A stretch of DNA of 43,894 nt from UBA5734 sp964528645 (GTDB lineage: Bacteria; Bacillota; Clostridia; Saccharofermentanales; UBA5734), in the NCBI GenBank assembly GCA_964528645.1, contig CAZGSR010000024.1:1-43894 (forward strand), read 5' to 3'. The position numbers and the translations under genes were made by a program. Positions 25,211 through 33,210 of this stretch are shown one piece after another (position 1 is the first letter of the stretch; the number at the start of each line of letters is the position of its first letter). The notes under the pieces are model-generated. The model was given only the letters and a program-made list of their open reading frames with translations, made no database searches and was not told the DNA's origin.

Positions 25211-26662
25211 TTAATATTCTTCTTTCTGTGAGCCGAGGACACAAGCTTCATCTTCCGGCGAGACGGGATTGACGCCGGATGTCAGGTAGGTATCGATGGC
25301 TTCAGCGGCTGTTTTACCCGCGCCCATGGCCAGGATGACCGTGGCGGCACCCGTGACGGCGTCACCGCCAGCATAGACACCGGATTTGCTGGTGGCCATG
25401 GTGCTTTCATCGACCACAATGCCGCCCCATTTCTGAGTTTCCAGTCCGGGGGTTGTCATCTTGATCAATGGATTGGGTGACTGGCCAATGGCAATGATCA
25501 CCGTATCCATTGGCAACTCAAAGCGCGAGTCCTTTTTCTCAATCGGGCGGCGGCGTCCGGAACTATCCGGTTCACCAAGCTCCATTTCGACACAGGCCAG
25601 GCCAGTCACCCAGCCCTGTTCATTGCCGAGGATTTCGACTGGATTGGTCAGGAGCTTGAAAATAATGCCTTCTTCCTGGGCATGGTGGACTTCCTCGAGG
25701 CGGGCGGGCAGCTCCGCTTCCGAGCGGCGGTAGACGATGTAGACCTCCTCGGCGCCGAGACGCTTGGCGCTTCTGGCCGCGTCCATTGCGACATTGCCAC
25801 CGCCGACGACTGCGACGCGCTTGCCGACCTTGATCGGGGTGTCCCATTCCGGGAACTTGTAGGCCTTCATCAGGTTGATCCGGGTCAGGAATTCATTGGA
25901 CGAATAGACGCCGTTGAGGTTTTCGCCCGGGATTTTCATGAAGCTGGGCAAACCAGCGCCCGTACCGATGAAAATGGCCTCAAAGCCCATGTCGTGCAAC
26001 TCATCGAGGGTCAGGATCTTGCCGATGACCATATTGGTCTCGATCTTGACACCGAGCTTGCGCAGGTTGTCAATTTCCTCCTGGACAATGACCTTGGGCA
26101 GACGGAATTCCGGGATGCCGTACATCAGGACGCCGCCAGGCACATGGAAGGCTTCAAAGATCGTGACATCGTAGCCCAGCTGGGCCAGGTCACTGGCGCA
26201 GGTCAGGCCGGCCGGGCCGGAACCGACGATGGCGACTTTCTTGTTCTTGGCGGGTGCCTTTTCCAGACGCGGCTTGCGGTTCTCCATGTACCAGTCGGCG
26301 ACAAATCTCTCCAGGCGGCCGATGGCGACCGATTCGCCCTTGATCGCCCGGACACAGACCTGTTCGCACTGGGTTTCCTGGGGGCAGACCCGGCCGCAGA
26401 CTGCGGGCAGGAAGTTGGTCGAGGTGATGATGTGATACGCTTGTTCAAAATCGCCAGCAGCGACTTTTTCGATGAATTCCGGAATCCGCACCCGGACCGG
26501 GCAGCCGGCGACACAGGGCTTGTGCTTGCACTGCAGGCAGCGGGTGGCTTCTTCCATCGCCATTTCCGGCGTATAGCCAAAGGCGACCTCAGCAAAATTG
26601 CGGTTTCTGATCTGGGGGTCTTGTTCCGGAATCGGGACCTTTTTCAAAGACATGTTTGGCAT
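25211..26662 (-). CDS. nfnB: NADPH-binding subunit NfnB / glutamate synthase (NADPH) small-chain-like
   Basis: 483 residues. The N-terminal Fer4-type domain carries CLQCKHKPCVAGCPV and CGRVCPQETQCEQVC, ligands for two [4Fe-4S] clusters. Two nucleotide folds follow: VAIVGSGPAGLTCASDLAQ (FAD, about 145-163) and VAVVGGGNVAMDAARSAKR (NADPH). GVYAGGDAVTGAATVI is the C-terminal FAD contact. Paired with NfnA, it forms the electron-bifurcating NADH-dependent ferredoxin:NADP oxidoreductase; without the pairing it would be annotated as GltD/GltA. It lies 6 bases after nfnA, and no gltB large subunit is in the window. Confidence 0.92.
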   Translation of the reverse strand: MPNMSLKKVPIPEQDPQIRNRNFAEVAFGYTPEMAMEEATRCLQCKHKPCVAGCPVRVRIPEFIEKVAAGDFEQAYHIITSTNFLPAVCGRVCPQETQCEQVCVRAIKGESVAIGRLERFVADWYMENRKPRLEKAPAKNKKVAIVGSGPAGLTCASDLAQLGYDVTIFEAFHVPGGVLMYGIPEFRLPKVIVQEEIDNLRKLGVKIETNMVIGKILTLDELHDMGFEAIFIGTGAGLPSFMKIPGENLNGVYSSNEFLTRINLMKAYKFPEWDTPIKVGKRVAVVGGGNVAMDAARSAKRLGAEEVYIVYRRSEAELPARLEEVHHAQEEGIIFKLLTNPVEILGNEQGWVTGLACVEMELGEPDSSGRRRPIEKKDSRFELPMDTVIIAIGQSPNPLIKMTTPGLETQKWGGIVVDESTMATSKSGVYAGGDAVTGAATVILAMGAGKTAAEAIDTYLTSGVNPVSPEDEACVLGSQKEEY

Positions 26663-26668
26663 TGGTTT

Positions 26669-27511
26669 TCAGGACTCCTTTCCGGTCAGACGGCAGATGT
26701 GCTTGTCCATCGATTCTTTTTCGTTGTTTTTGTAGATCTGGCTGCGGCGCATGGCCTCGTCGAAATCAACCAGATGGCCATCAAAATCCGGACCGTCGAC
26801 ACAGGCGAATTTTGTCTCACCACCGACGGTCAGGCGACAGCCACCGCACATGCCAGTGCCGTCGACCATGATCGAGTTCATGCTGACAATGGTGTGGATG
26901 CCGTAGCTGCGGGTCAGGTTGGCGATCATTTTCATCATGATCAGCGGGCCGATCGCGATCACCAGGTCATAGCCGGCGCCGGATTCGATCTGCTCCTTGA
27001 GCACGTCGGTGACAAAGCCTTTGCGGACATAGGACCCGTCATCGGTGGTCAGGTAGAGATGGGTGCAGGCCGCCCGCATCTCCTCTTCGAGGATTACCAG
27101 GTCCTGGTTGCGAAAACCGGCGATGATGTCCACGACAGCGCCCATCTGGTGCAAGGCCTTGGCCTGGGGATAGGCGATCGCTGTACCGAGGCCGCCACCG
27201 ATGACGGCTACGCGCTTGTATCCATCCAAATGGGAAGCCGTGCCCAGAGGCCCGACAAAATCAAGGATGCTGTCGCCTTCGTTCATTTCCGACAGGGCCT
27301 GGGTTGTTTTGCCGACGAGCTGGAAAATGATCGAGACAGTACCTTTTTCTCGGTCGAAGTCAGCAATCGTCAGGGGAATGCGCTCCCCTTCCTCATCGAC
27401 ACGCAACATGATGAACTGGCCAGGCTTGGCTTTGCGGGCGATCAAAGGGGCAGACACATCCAGCCGGACAACGGTTGGATTGAGAATTTGCTTGTGGACG
27501 ATGGGATACAC
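26669..27511 (-). CDS. nfnA: NfnA, FAD/NAD and [2Fe-2S] subunit
   Basis: 280 residues of the dihydroorotate dehydrogenase electron-transfer (PyrK-like) family. FAD domain with ERIPLTIADFDREKGTVSI, NAD domain with VAVIGGGLGTAIAYPQAKAL, and a [2Fe-2S] site in GMCGGCRLTVGGETKFACVDGP. The start is GTG 27511, with AAGGAGG 8 nt upstream; a longer frame exists but adds residues with no homology and runs over the promoter. It heads the nine-gene operon that runs to 18279. A promoter TTGCAG-N16-TATAAT lies at 27563-27590. Confidence 0.9.
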   Translation of the reverse strand: MYPIVHKQILNPTVVRLDVSAPLIARKAKPGQFIMLRVDEEGERIPLTIADFDREKGTVSIIFQLVGKTTQALSEMNEGDSILDFVGPLGTASHLDGYKRVAVIGGGLGTAIAYPQAKALHQMGAVVDIIAGFRNQDLVILEEEMRAACTHLYLTTDDGSYVRKGFVTDVLKEQIESGAGYDLVIAIGPLIMMKMIANLTRSYGIHTIVSMNSIMVDGTGMCGGCRLTVGGETKFACVDGPDFDGHLVDFDEAMRRSQIYKNNEKESMDKHICRLTGKES

Positions 27512-27562
27512 AGAACAGGCCTCCTTCTTGTGCCATCCAACTGAAGGCACTTCAATGTTTCC

Positions 27563-27590
27563 ATTATAGCGATCCTTTGGACAGCTGCAA
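27563..27590 (-). promoter_or_regulatory. Promoter of the nfn-pab-glp operon
   Basis: Minus strand TTGCAG (27590-27585), 16-base spacer, TATAAT (27568-27563). Predicted start near 27556, about 45 bases before GTG 27511. The -35 and spacer length match those of the glnN promoter. Confidence 0.65.
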
Positions 27591-27591
27591 T

Positions 27592-27605
27592 GTTGCCCCG
27601 GCAAC
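27592..27605. promoter_or_regulatory. 14-bp palindrome upstream of the nfnA -35
   Basis: GTTGCC (27592-27597) and GGCAAC (27600-27605) around CC form an interrupted palindrome one base upstream of the -35 hexamer. An operator or activator site is possible; no matching regulator can be named. Confidence 0.35.
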
Positions 27606-27655
27606 TTCTGGCCACAAGATATGTTCATTTGCCCGAAAGAGTAACGTTGATGCTT

Positions 27656-27693
27656 CTTTATTCAGAATCGTTCCTTTATAATGACTTTATTCA
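27656..27693 (+). promoter_or_regulatory. Ferritin promoter region with flanking direct repeats
   Basis: TATAAT at 27677-27682 is a likely -10, about 95 bases before the ferritin ATG. No good -35 is seen. CTTTATTCA occurs twice (27656-27664, 27685-27693), 29 bases apart, on either side of the -10. TTATAATGACTTTAT (27676-27690) partly resembles a PerR/Fur 7-1-7 box. Confidence 0.4.
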
Positions 27694-27776
27694 AAGCAAC
27701 CCTTCAACCTTTCGTCCAGGCTGCCGCACAGGATTAGCCGGGAAGGCAGGATTGACTGCAAGGAGGAAAAAACAAA

Positions 27777-28301
27777 ATGAAAAAAGAACTATCCAAGGCA
27801 TTCAGCGAGCAGATCAACAAGGAATATTTCAGCGCCTTCTTGTATCTGGCCATGTCCAATTATTTCGCCAACAATGGACTCAAAGGCGCTGCCAACTGGA
27901 CCTATGTCCAGTATCAGGAAGAACTCGCGCACGCCCAGAATCTGGTCCACTACCTGCACGCCAGAAACGAATCTGTCTCATTTGCCACGCTGGCAGATCC
28001 CAGCGGTGCCTGGTCCAGCCCACTGGAAGTATTCGAAGCCGTCCTGGAACACGAGAAATTGGTCACCGAGTCGATCGGCAACCTGGCAACCCTGGCCATG
28101 CAGTCCAATGACCATGCCGCCTACATTTTCCTGCAATGGTACGTCACCGAGCAAGTCGAAGAAGAAGGCAATGTCAATGACTTGCTCGACAAACTCAAAC
28201 TGGCCAATGGCAATCCGAATGCCCTGCTCATGATCGATAGCGAACTGGCAACACGGACCTTTGTTGCACCTGTAGTGCCTGGTGTCGGCACCTCTGCCTG
28301 A
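27777..28301 (+). CDS. ftn: Ferritin
   Basis: 174 residues, non-haem bacterial ferritin. All diiron ferroxidase ligands are present by alignment with FtnA: E16, E49, H52, E93, Q126 and E129. The protein would form 24-mer shells that oxidise and store iron. ATG 27777 follows AAGGAGG with 8-nt spacing. The C-terminal 25 residues, which include a Val/Pro/Gly-rich end, extend past the four-helix bundle's usual short helix. It is divergent from nfnA; the promoter has a weak PerR/Fur-like element. Confidence 0.95.
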   Translation: MKKELSKAFSEQINKEYFSAFLYLAMSNYFANNGLKGAANWTYVQYQEELAHAQNLVHYLHARNESVSFATLADPSGAWSSPLEVFEAVLEHEKLVTESIGNLATLAMQSNDHAAYIFLQWYVTEQVEEEGNVNDLLDKLKLANGNPNALLMIDSELATRTFVAPVVPGVGTSA

Positions 28302-28329
28302 GGTCACCGCGACCGGCCAAGGAATCTTT

Positions 28330-29388
28330 TCAAATCTTTGTCGCGTCCGATTTTACAGGATCCGGCGCGCCCGGTTTTTGAAAGATCAGATCATAAATCT
28401 TGCATTCATACCGTTCAGCAGTCCAATCTGACCACTGAGTCTGCAATTGATCCACCAGAGTCTGGCGTTCTTCGCGCCAGGCTCTTTTCAATGTCGAGCA
28501 CAGCCCAAGCCAGTCTTGATCCGGCTTGCTGTCCGGGCCATGCTTTTCCAGTCTGGCGATGTGCGCCAGGGCGAGGTCGAGGTCATGGATGGTGCCCAAC
28601 TGGTCCTGCAAGGTCCGGAAGGAGCTCAACCAGGCAGCCAGTGGCTCTGGTTGCAGCACGGGAGCCAGGAATTCGAGGGCATAACGGAAATCCTTGGCTG
28701 CGAGTCGGATCCGGTGGATGACTTCCGGTTCGATCGCAAGAAAACCGGACGCCAGGACTGGATCGGCGAGGACTTCTACCGGTAACTCGGATTCCGCGAC
28801 GATCCACTGACGCTGTGCCAGAAGGGTGGCCGTTTGGCGGAACAACAGGGTCGACCGGACGCCTTCCAGACTGTACAGAGCGTATAGATCACTTTTGGAA
28901 GATTCTGTACGCAGCAATCTGGCCGTGGAAGCCTGGTCGCCGAGAAAAGCGTCCAGCTGGTCCAGCTGCTGGCGAAATTTTTGGTCCAACAGCTTGCGCT
29001 GGGCTTTTTCCAGCTGTTTGCGCTGCTCACGCTGCAGCCAGTCAATCAGGTCCGTCCAGGTCTGGCCTGGCGCCTGTCCGGGCGTCACGGTTACCATGCG
29101 GGCGATCAGGACCGACGTATCGCGCAGGCGGTTGGTTGCTTTGCGCACCGGACGCAGGAGTTTTGCCGTTTGACGGCACCAGGCGGGATCAAGATAAGGT
29201 TCAGTTTGACCGGTCAGGCTGGTAATCCGCCGGGCGGCCACACGCAGGTCATGGATCAGTTCCGGATCGTCTTCTCCTGCCTCCAGGCGGTTCAGACAGG
29301 TCCGGACAGTCTGGATCTGGTGCTGGAAAAACTGGCGCGCCTGTTCCGCCAGCAACAGAAGATCCGGTCGAGTATCAGGATTTGACAT
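28330..29388 (-). CDS. CHAD-domain protein
   Basis: 352 residues, nearly all alpha-helical. The CHAD signature is the pair of His/Arg-rich helices: ELIHDLRVAARRITSLTG near residues 43-60, and VIHRIRLAAKDFRYALEFL plus LQDQLGTIHDLDLALAHIA near 240-290. CHAD domains bind inorganic polyphosphate through these basic residues and often sit on polyphosphate granules. No CYTH phosphatase domain or ppk lies adjacent. ATG 29388 has AGAGGTG with 5-nt spacing, and that site overlaps the ald stop, so the two genes are probably cotranscribed. Confidence 0.87.
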   Translation of the reverse strand: MSNPDTRPDLLLLAEQARQFFQHQIQTVRTCLNRLEAGEDDPELIHDLRVAARRITSLTGQTEPYLDPAWCRQTAKLLRPVRKATNRLRDTSVLIARMVTVTPGQAPGQTWTDLIDWLQREQRKQLEKAQRKLLDQKFRQQLDQLDAFLGDQASTARLLRTESSKSDLYALYSLEGVRSTLLFRQTATLLAQRQWIVAESELPVEVLADPVLASGFLAIEPEVIHRIRLAAKDFRYALEFLAPVLQPEPLAAWLSSFRTLQDQLGTIHDLDLALAHIARLEKHGPDSKPDQDWLGLCSTLKRAWREERQTLVDQLQTQWSDWTAERYECKIYDLIFQKPGAPDPVKSDATKI

Positions 29389-29398
29389 GCAGTCACCT

Positions 29399-30436
29399 CT
29401 ATTCATTGTGCAAGATAGCCCGGGCCAGTTCCGGCCGGATGTCCAGTGCTTCCAGTCCGTGCTCGGCCAGTAGCAGCACATACGGCAAGGTGGCATTGGA
29501 CAGCGCAGTCGTGGCCGTCCGAGGCACAGCCCCAGGCATGTTGGCGACCGCATAGTGGGTCACCCCGTCGATCAGCAAAATGGGATCATCGTGCGTGGTG
29601 CTGTGGGGGATGGTCTCAACGGATCCGCCCTGGTCGATCGCAATATCCACGATGACGCTGCCCTGGGGCATGCGCCGGACCATGTCCGCCGTGACCAGGT
29701 GTGGTGCCCGGGCTCCTGGCACCAGCACGGTGGAAATGACTGCATCCGAAGCGGTGACAGCGTCGTCCAGGTTTTTGCGATTGGAGAACAATGTCCGGAC
29801 TCTGGACTGGTATTGTTCCTCCAGCCGGGCCAGCTTGGCGATCTGGTTGTCGAGGATGGTGACATCCGCACCCATGCCGACAACCGCCTGCAGCGCAGCC
29901 CGGCCAGCAGTTCCGGCACCGATGATGGTGAAACGGGCTTTTTCCACGCCTGGCACCCCGCCAGCCAGAAGACCGCGACCGCTCTGGGTTTTTTGCAGAT
30001 AATATTCGGCCATCATGGCTCCCAGGCGTCCGGCAATTTCCGACATCGGCGCCAGCAAAGGCAGCGAGCCATCCGGCAGCTGGACGAGCTCATAGGCGAT
30101 GGCTTTCACCCCTGATTCGCGCAGCTTGATTTCCAGCGCCTCATTGGCCGCCAGATGCAAAAACGTGAACAAAATCAAATCGGGCCGAAAGTAGCTATAT
30201 TCGGATGGCTGGGGCTCTTTGACCTTGACCACCAGACGACAGGACCAGGCGTCCGCTGCTGTTCCGATCACGGCTCCGGCAGCCCGGTAGTCCTCATCGG
30301 AAAAACCGCTGCCCAGGCCCGCACCCGTCTCGACGATCACCTGAGCTCCCTGGGCAGTCAGGTCATGGACGCAAGCAGGCGTCATAGCCACCCGGTTTTC
30401 GTTGTTCTTGATTTCCCTGGGGATACCTACTTGCAT
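29399..30436 (-). CDS. ald: Alanine dehydrogenase, C-terminally short
   Basis: NAD-dependent interconversion of L-alanine and pyruvate plus ammonia. R15, K73 and H94 match the substrate-binding and catalytic residues of the family; FTIIGAGTAGRAALQAVVGMG is the NAD fold and HYAVANMPGAVPRTATTALSNATLPY the C-terminal signature. It stops at residue 345, about 25-30 residues earlier than usual (about 370), losing the terminal segment that normally starts with GLN or GLS. ATG 30436 has GGAGG with 9-nt spacing. The lost tail is outside the active site, so activity is likely. It may supply ammonium handling alongside glnN. Confidence 0.93.
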   Translation of the reverse strand: MQVGIPREIKNNENRVAMTPACVHDLTAQGAQVIVETGAGLGSGFSDEDYRAAGAVIGTAADAWSCRLVVKVKEPQPSEYSYFRPDLILFTFLHLAANEALEIKLRESGVKAIAYELVQLPDGSLPLLAPMSEIAGRLGAMMAEYYLQKTQSGRGLLAGGVPGVEKARFTIIGAGTAGRAALQAVVGMGADVTILDNQIAKLARLEEQYQSRVRTLFSNRKNLDDAVTASDAVISTVLVPGARAPHLVTADMVRRMPQGSVIVDIAIDQGGSVETIPHSTTHDDPILLIDGVTHYAVANMPGAVPRTATTALSNATLPYVLLLAEHGLEALDIRPELARAILHNE

Positions 30437-30601
30437 GGCAAAAAGCCTCCATTCATGTGTTACACCAGACCTGCGGCCAGCGTCACAAAGCAGCCTTGTG
30501 CAGCATTTCTACCTTCATTCTATCACGTTGCATAAATGGCTGGCGGGATAGACCGGTGTAATTTTGTTCATTTTATAATATGAAATTTGAATGCAATGGA
30601 C
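30437..30601. other. Intergenic region between ald and glnN
   Basis: This gap holds the ald leader and unclear promoter elements. On the minus strand TAGAAT (30524-30519) is a candidate ald -10 without a clear -35, and CACAA/TTGTG can form a short leader hairpin (about 30482-30498). An AT-rich imperfect palindrome near 30568-30586 contains TATAAT (30574-30579) on the plus strand. I see no open gene here. Confidence 0.4.
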
Positions 30602-30629
30602 TTGCAGAATGAAGGATTTGTGTTACACT
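30602..30629 (+). promoter_or_regulatory. glnN promoter
   Basis: TTGCAG (30602-30607), 16-base spacer, TACACT (30624-30629) with an extended TGT immediately upstream. Predicted start near 30636, leaving a leader of about 236 bases before the glnN ATG. Confidence 0.6.
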
Positions 30630-30635
30630 AAATTC

Positions 30636-30871
30636 CATCAAACGAATAGTGACGGCTACAGATGCTATTACGATCCGATAGCATAGCTTGGATAAACAAG
30701 GGTGTTTATGAATCTCGCGCGGGATTTGTTTCACTCTCTTTTTTTATTTAAGCGATTGTCTGCCAACAGCTGGCGAATGTCTGCTGAAGGTTGGCGCCTG
30801 GTAGCCACAGACGAACCGTTCCAACCGGTCCAATGACCGGGGCGCTCGTAGCAATGAAAGGGGATTTCACG
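30636..30871 (+). ncRNA. Structured 5' leader of glnN, probable attenuator
   Basis: Successive stems: ATGCTAT/ATAGCAT (30662-30684), ATAAACA/TGTTTAT (30692-30709), a terminator-like stem (30700-30736) ending in T7 (30739-30745), GCCAAC/GTTGGC with inner AGC/GCT (30762-30795), and CCGGTC/GACCGG (30825-30840). The second and third overlap and exclude each other. The second can be drawn as a 6-bp stem with hexaloop AAGGGT, which has the A1 and G4 required by ANTAR-domain antiterminators; the first hairpin has a 7-9 nt loop and does not fit the rule well. ANTAR control of glutamine synthetase is known in Clostridia. No ANTAR protein is encoded in the window. Confidence 0.6.
30700..30745 (+). terminator. 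Terminator hairpin within the glnN leader
   Basis: GGGTG (30700-30704) pairs with CACTC (30732-30736) including one G-T; the inner stem AATCTC (30711-30716) pairs with GGGATT (30721-30726) around GCGC. Seven T residues follow at 30739-30745. It uses bases 30703-30709 that otherwise close the preceding hairpin. Confidence 0.6.
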
Positions 30872-32986
30872 ATGAGCATGACCACCGAAACCAATGTGAT
30901 CAATATGGCCGAGATCTTTGGCAGCAATGTCTTCAATGATTCCGTCATGAGAACTGTCCTGCCCAAGGCAATTTACAAGTCCTTGCGCAAGACCATTGAG
31001 GAAGGCATCCCGCTGGATCCTCAAGTCGCTGAAGTGGTCGCCTCGGCGATGAAAGACTGGGCTATTTCCAAAGGCGCCACCCATTTCACCCACTGGTTCC
31101 AGCCGCTGACTGGCGTCACCGCTGAAAAACACGATTCCTTTATTTCACCGACCCTCGATGGCCGCGTGATCATGGAATTTTCCGGCAAAGAACTGATCAA
31201 AGGTGAACCGGATGCCTCTTCTTTCCCTTCCGGCGGCTTGCGTGCCACCTTTGAAGCCCGCGGCTACACCGCCTGGGACTGCACCTCGCCAGCTTTCGTC
31301 AAGGACGGCAGCCTGTACATCCCGACCGCCTTTGCGTCCTACACCGGCGAAGCGCTCGACAAGAAAACACCTCTGCTGCGTTCGATGGATGCTCTCAACC
31401 GCCAGGCTCTGCGTGTCCTGCGCGCCCTGGGCAACACCACCACCAGCAAAGTCACCACCACCGTCGGTCCCGAGCAGGAATATTTCCTGATCGACAAGAA
31501 ATTGTTTGATCAGCGCCTCGACCTGATGCTTACCGGCCGCACGCTGTTTGGTGCCAAGCCGCCGAAAGGCCAGGACCTGGAAGATCACTATTTCGGCCAG
31601 ATCAAGGACCGCATTGCCGCCTACATGTCCGACCTGGACTCTGAGCTGTGGAAGCTGGGCGTTTCTGCCAAGACCAAGCACAACGAAGTCGCGCCGGCCC
31701 AGCATGAGCTGGCCCCGATCTTCACCACCACCAACATCGCAACCGACCATAATCAGCTGACGATGGAAACTATGAAAAAGGTCGCCCTGCGCCATGGCCT
31801 GGTCTGCCTGCTGCACGAAAAACCGTTTGCTGGTGTCAATGGATCGGGCAAGCACAACAACTGGTCCATGGGTACCGATGATGGCCAGAATCTGCTTGAG
31901 CCGGGCAAAACCCCGCACGAAAACCTGCAGTTCCTTCTAGTCCTGACTTCCGTCATCCGAGCTGTCGATGTCTATGCCGATCTGCTGCGCGCCTCCGCCG
32001 CCAGCCCGGGCAACGACCACCGCCTCGGCGCCAACGAAGCCCCGCCGGCGATCATCTCGATCTTCCTCGGCGACCAGCTGACCGACATCCTCGAACAGAT
32101 TGAAAAAAGCGGCGGCGCAACCTCCAGCAAAGTCGGTGGCCTGCTCGAGCTTGGCACCTCTTCCCTGCCGTCCTTGTTCAAAGACACCACCGACCGCAAC
32201 CGGACGTCGCCTTTCGCCTTTACCGGCAACAAATTCGAATTCCGCATGGTCGGATCGTCCCAGTCCGTGGCCCAGTGCAATTTCACCCTCAACGCAGCCG
32301 TCGCTGAAATTTTCAGCCAGGTCGCTGACCGACTGGAAAAAGCTGAAAATGTTGAAGCAGAAGCCAATGCGATCATCCTGGAAGTCATCAAAAACCACAA
32401 GCGCATCATCTTCAATGGCAATGGCTACTCCGACGAATGGGTCGAGGAAGCAGCTCGCAGAGGCTTGGCCAATATCCGCACCACAGTCGATGCCATTGCT
32501 GCAATCAATGCCGAAAAGAACAAAGCCCTGATGGCCAAGCATGGTGTTCTCTCCTGGGTCGAGATGGAATCCCGGACCGAGATCCAGTATGAAATCTATG
32601 TTAAGACGATCAACATCGAAGGTCTGACCGCAGTGGAAATCGCCAAACGCCAGATCCTGCCAGCCGTCATCAATTTCAAGGCCGACCTGGCTGCGTCCAT
32701 GGCCAGCATTGAAGCTGTTGGTGGAGATATCTCCGTCGAAAAAGAACTGTTTGGCAAAGTCAATGTCGCCATGAAATCTCTGTATGCCAACATCGGTCAA
32801 TTGGAAAAAGCGCTCGATACGGCCACCAACCTGCACGGCGAATCCAAAGCCCAGGCCGAAGCGTATCGCGACCTCGTCTTTGCTGCCATGAATGAGCTGC
32901 GCGCCGATGCCGACGTGCTGGAAACGCTGGTCGATGCTGACTACTGGCCGCTGCCGACCTACTCTGATTTGCTGTTCAAAGTCTAA
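30872..32986 (+). CDS. glnN: Glutamine synthetase type III
   Basis: 704 residues, the usual size of GSIII. Joins ammonium to glutamate using ATP. Family blocks: THWFQPLTGVTAEKHDSF, FPSGGLRATFEARGYTAWD, VGPEQEYFLID, KHNEVAPAQHELAP, NGSGKHNNWSMG, SPGNDHRLGANEAPPAIISI and SPFAFTGNKFEFR. ATG 30872 has AGGGGA with 7-nt spacing; several upstream in-frame ATGs (for example 30854) sit less well. It is followed by two tandem terminators and preceded by an attenuator-like leader, indicating a monocistronic, tightly controlled gene. Confidence 0.96.
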   Translation: MSMTTETNVINMAEIFGSNVFNDSVMRTVLPKAIYKSLRKTIEEGIPLDPQVAEVVASAMKDWAISKGATHFTHWFQPLTGVTAEKHDSFISPTLDGRVIMEFSGKELIKGEPDASSFPSGGLRATFEARGYTAWDCTSPAFVKDGSLYIPTAFASYTGEALDKKTPLLRSMDALNRQALRVLRALGNTTTSKVTTTVGPEQEYFLIDKKLFDQRLDLMLTGRTLFGAKPPKGQDLEDHYFGQIKDRIAAYMSDLDSELWKLGVSAKTKHNEVAPAQHELAPIFTTTNIATDHNQLTMETMKKVALRHGLVCLLHEKPFAGVNGSGKHNNWSMGTDDGQNLLEPGKTPHENLQFLLVLTSVIRAVDVYADLLRASAASPGNDHRLGANEAPPAIISIFLGDQLTDILEQIEKSGGATSSKVGGLLELGTSSLPSLFKDTTDRNRTSPFAFTGNKFEFRMVGSSQSVAQCNFTLNAAVAEIFSQVADRLEKAENVEAEANAIILEVIKNHKRIIFNGNGYSDEWVEEAARRGLANIRTTVDAIAAINAEKNKALMAKHGVLSWVEMESRTEIQYEIYVKTINIEGLTAVEIAKRQILPAVINFKADLAASMASIEAVGGDISVEKELFGKVNVAMKSLYANIGQLEKALDTATNLHGESKAQAEAYRDLVFAAMNELRADADVLETLVDADYWPLPTYSDLLFKV

Positions 32987-33049
32987 AGGCCGGTCTACTG
33001 AAAAGAAGCGACACTCGGCGACCGATCCCCGCTTTTAGATTCACAGTGG

Positions 33050-33078
33050 AAAGGACTCCCTTGAAGGGGGTCCTTTTT
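33050..33078 (+). terminator. First tandem terminator after glnN
   Basis: AAAGGACTCCC (33050-33060), loop TTGAA, GGGGGTCCTTT (33066-33076) with one G-T pair, ending in T5. Confidence 0.8.
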
Positions 33079-33084
33079 CAGTGG

Positions 33085-33113
33085 AAAGGACTCCCGCAAG
33101 GGGGGTCCCTTTT
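33085..33113 (+). terminator. Second tandem terminator, duplicated copy
   Basis: The left arm AAAGGACTCCC (33085-33095) and preceding CAGTGG are identical to the first unit; the right arm has extra G and C bases, giving small bulges, and ends in T4 (33110-33113). The loop is GCAA. The two units are 35 bases apart and look like a local duplication. Confidence 0.7.
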
Positions 33114-33210
33114 CATCACCTCTTGTGGTGTAATAGACAACAGGATTTGTACACAGTGCAGCACCCTGGCGTTACAGACCGTCCAGTTCGCATGTACTAG
33201 AGAGGTAACC

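Noticed and set aside
25682..27544. Plus-strand open frame of 620 codons opposite nfnA and nfnB
   Set aside because: It lies entirely opposite two well-identified Fe-S flavoproteins, has no family signature and no ribosome site.
31145..32836. Two long minus-strand frames opposite glnN
   Set aside because: Mirror frames of a strongly codon-biased gene; no motifs, no promoter.
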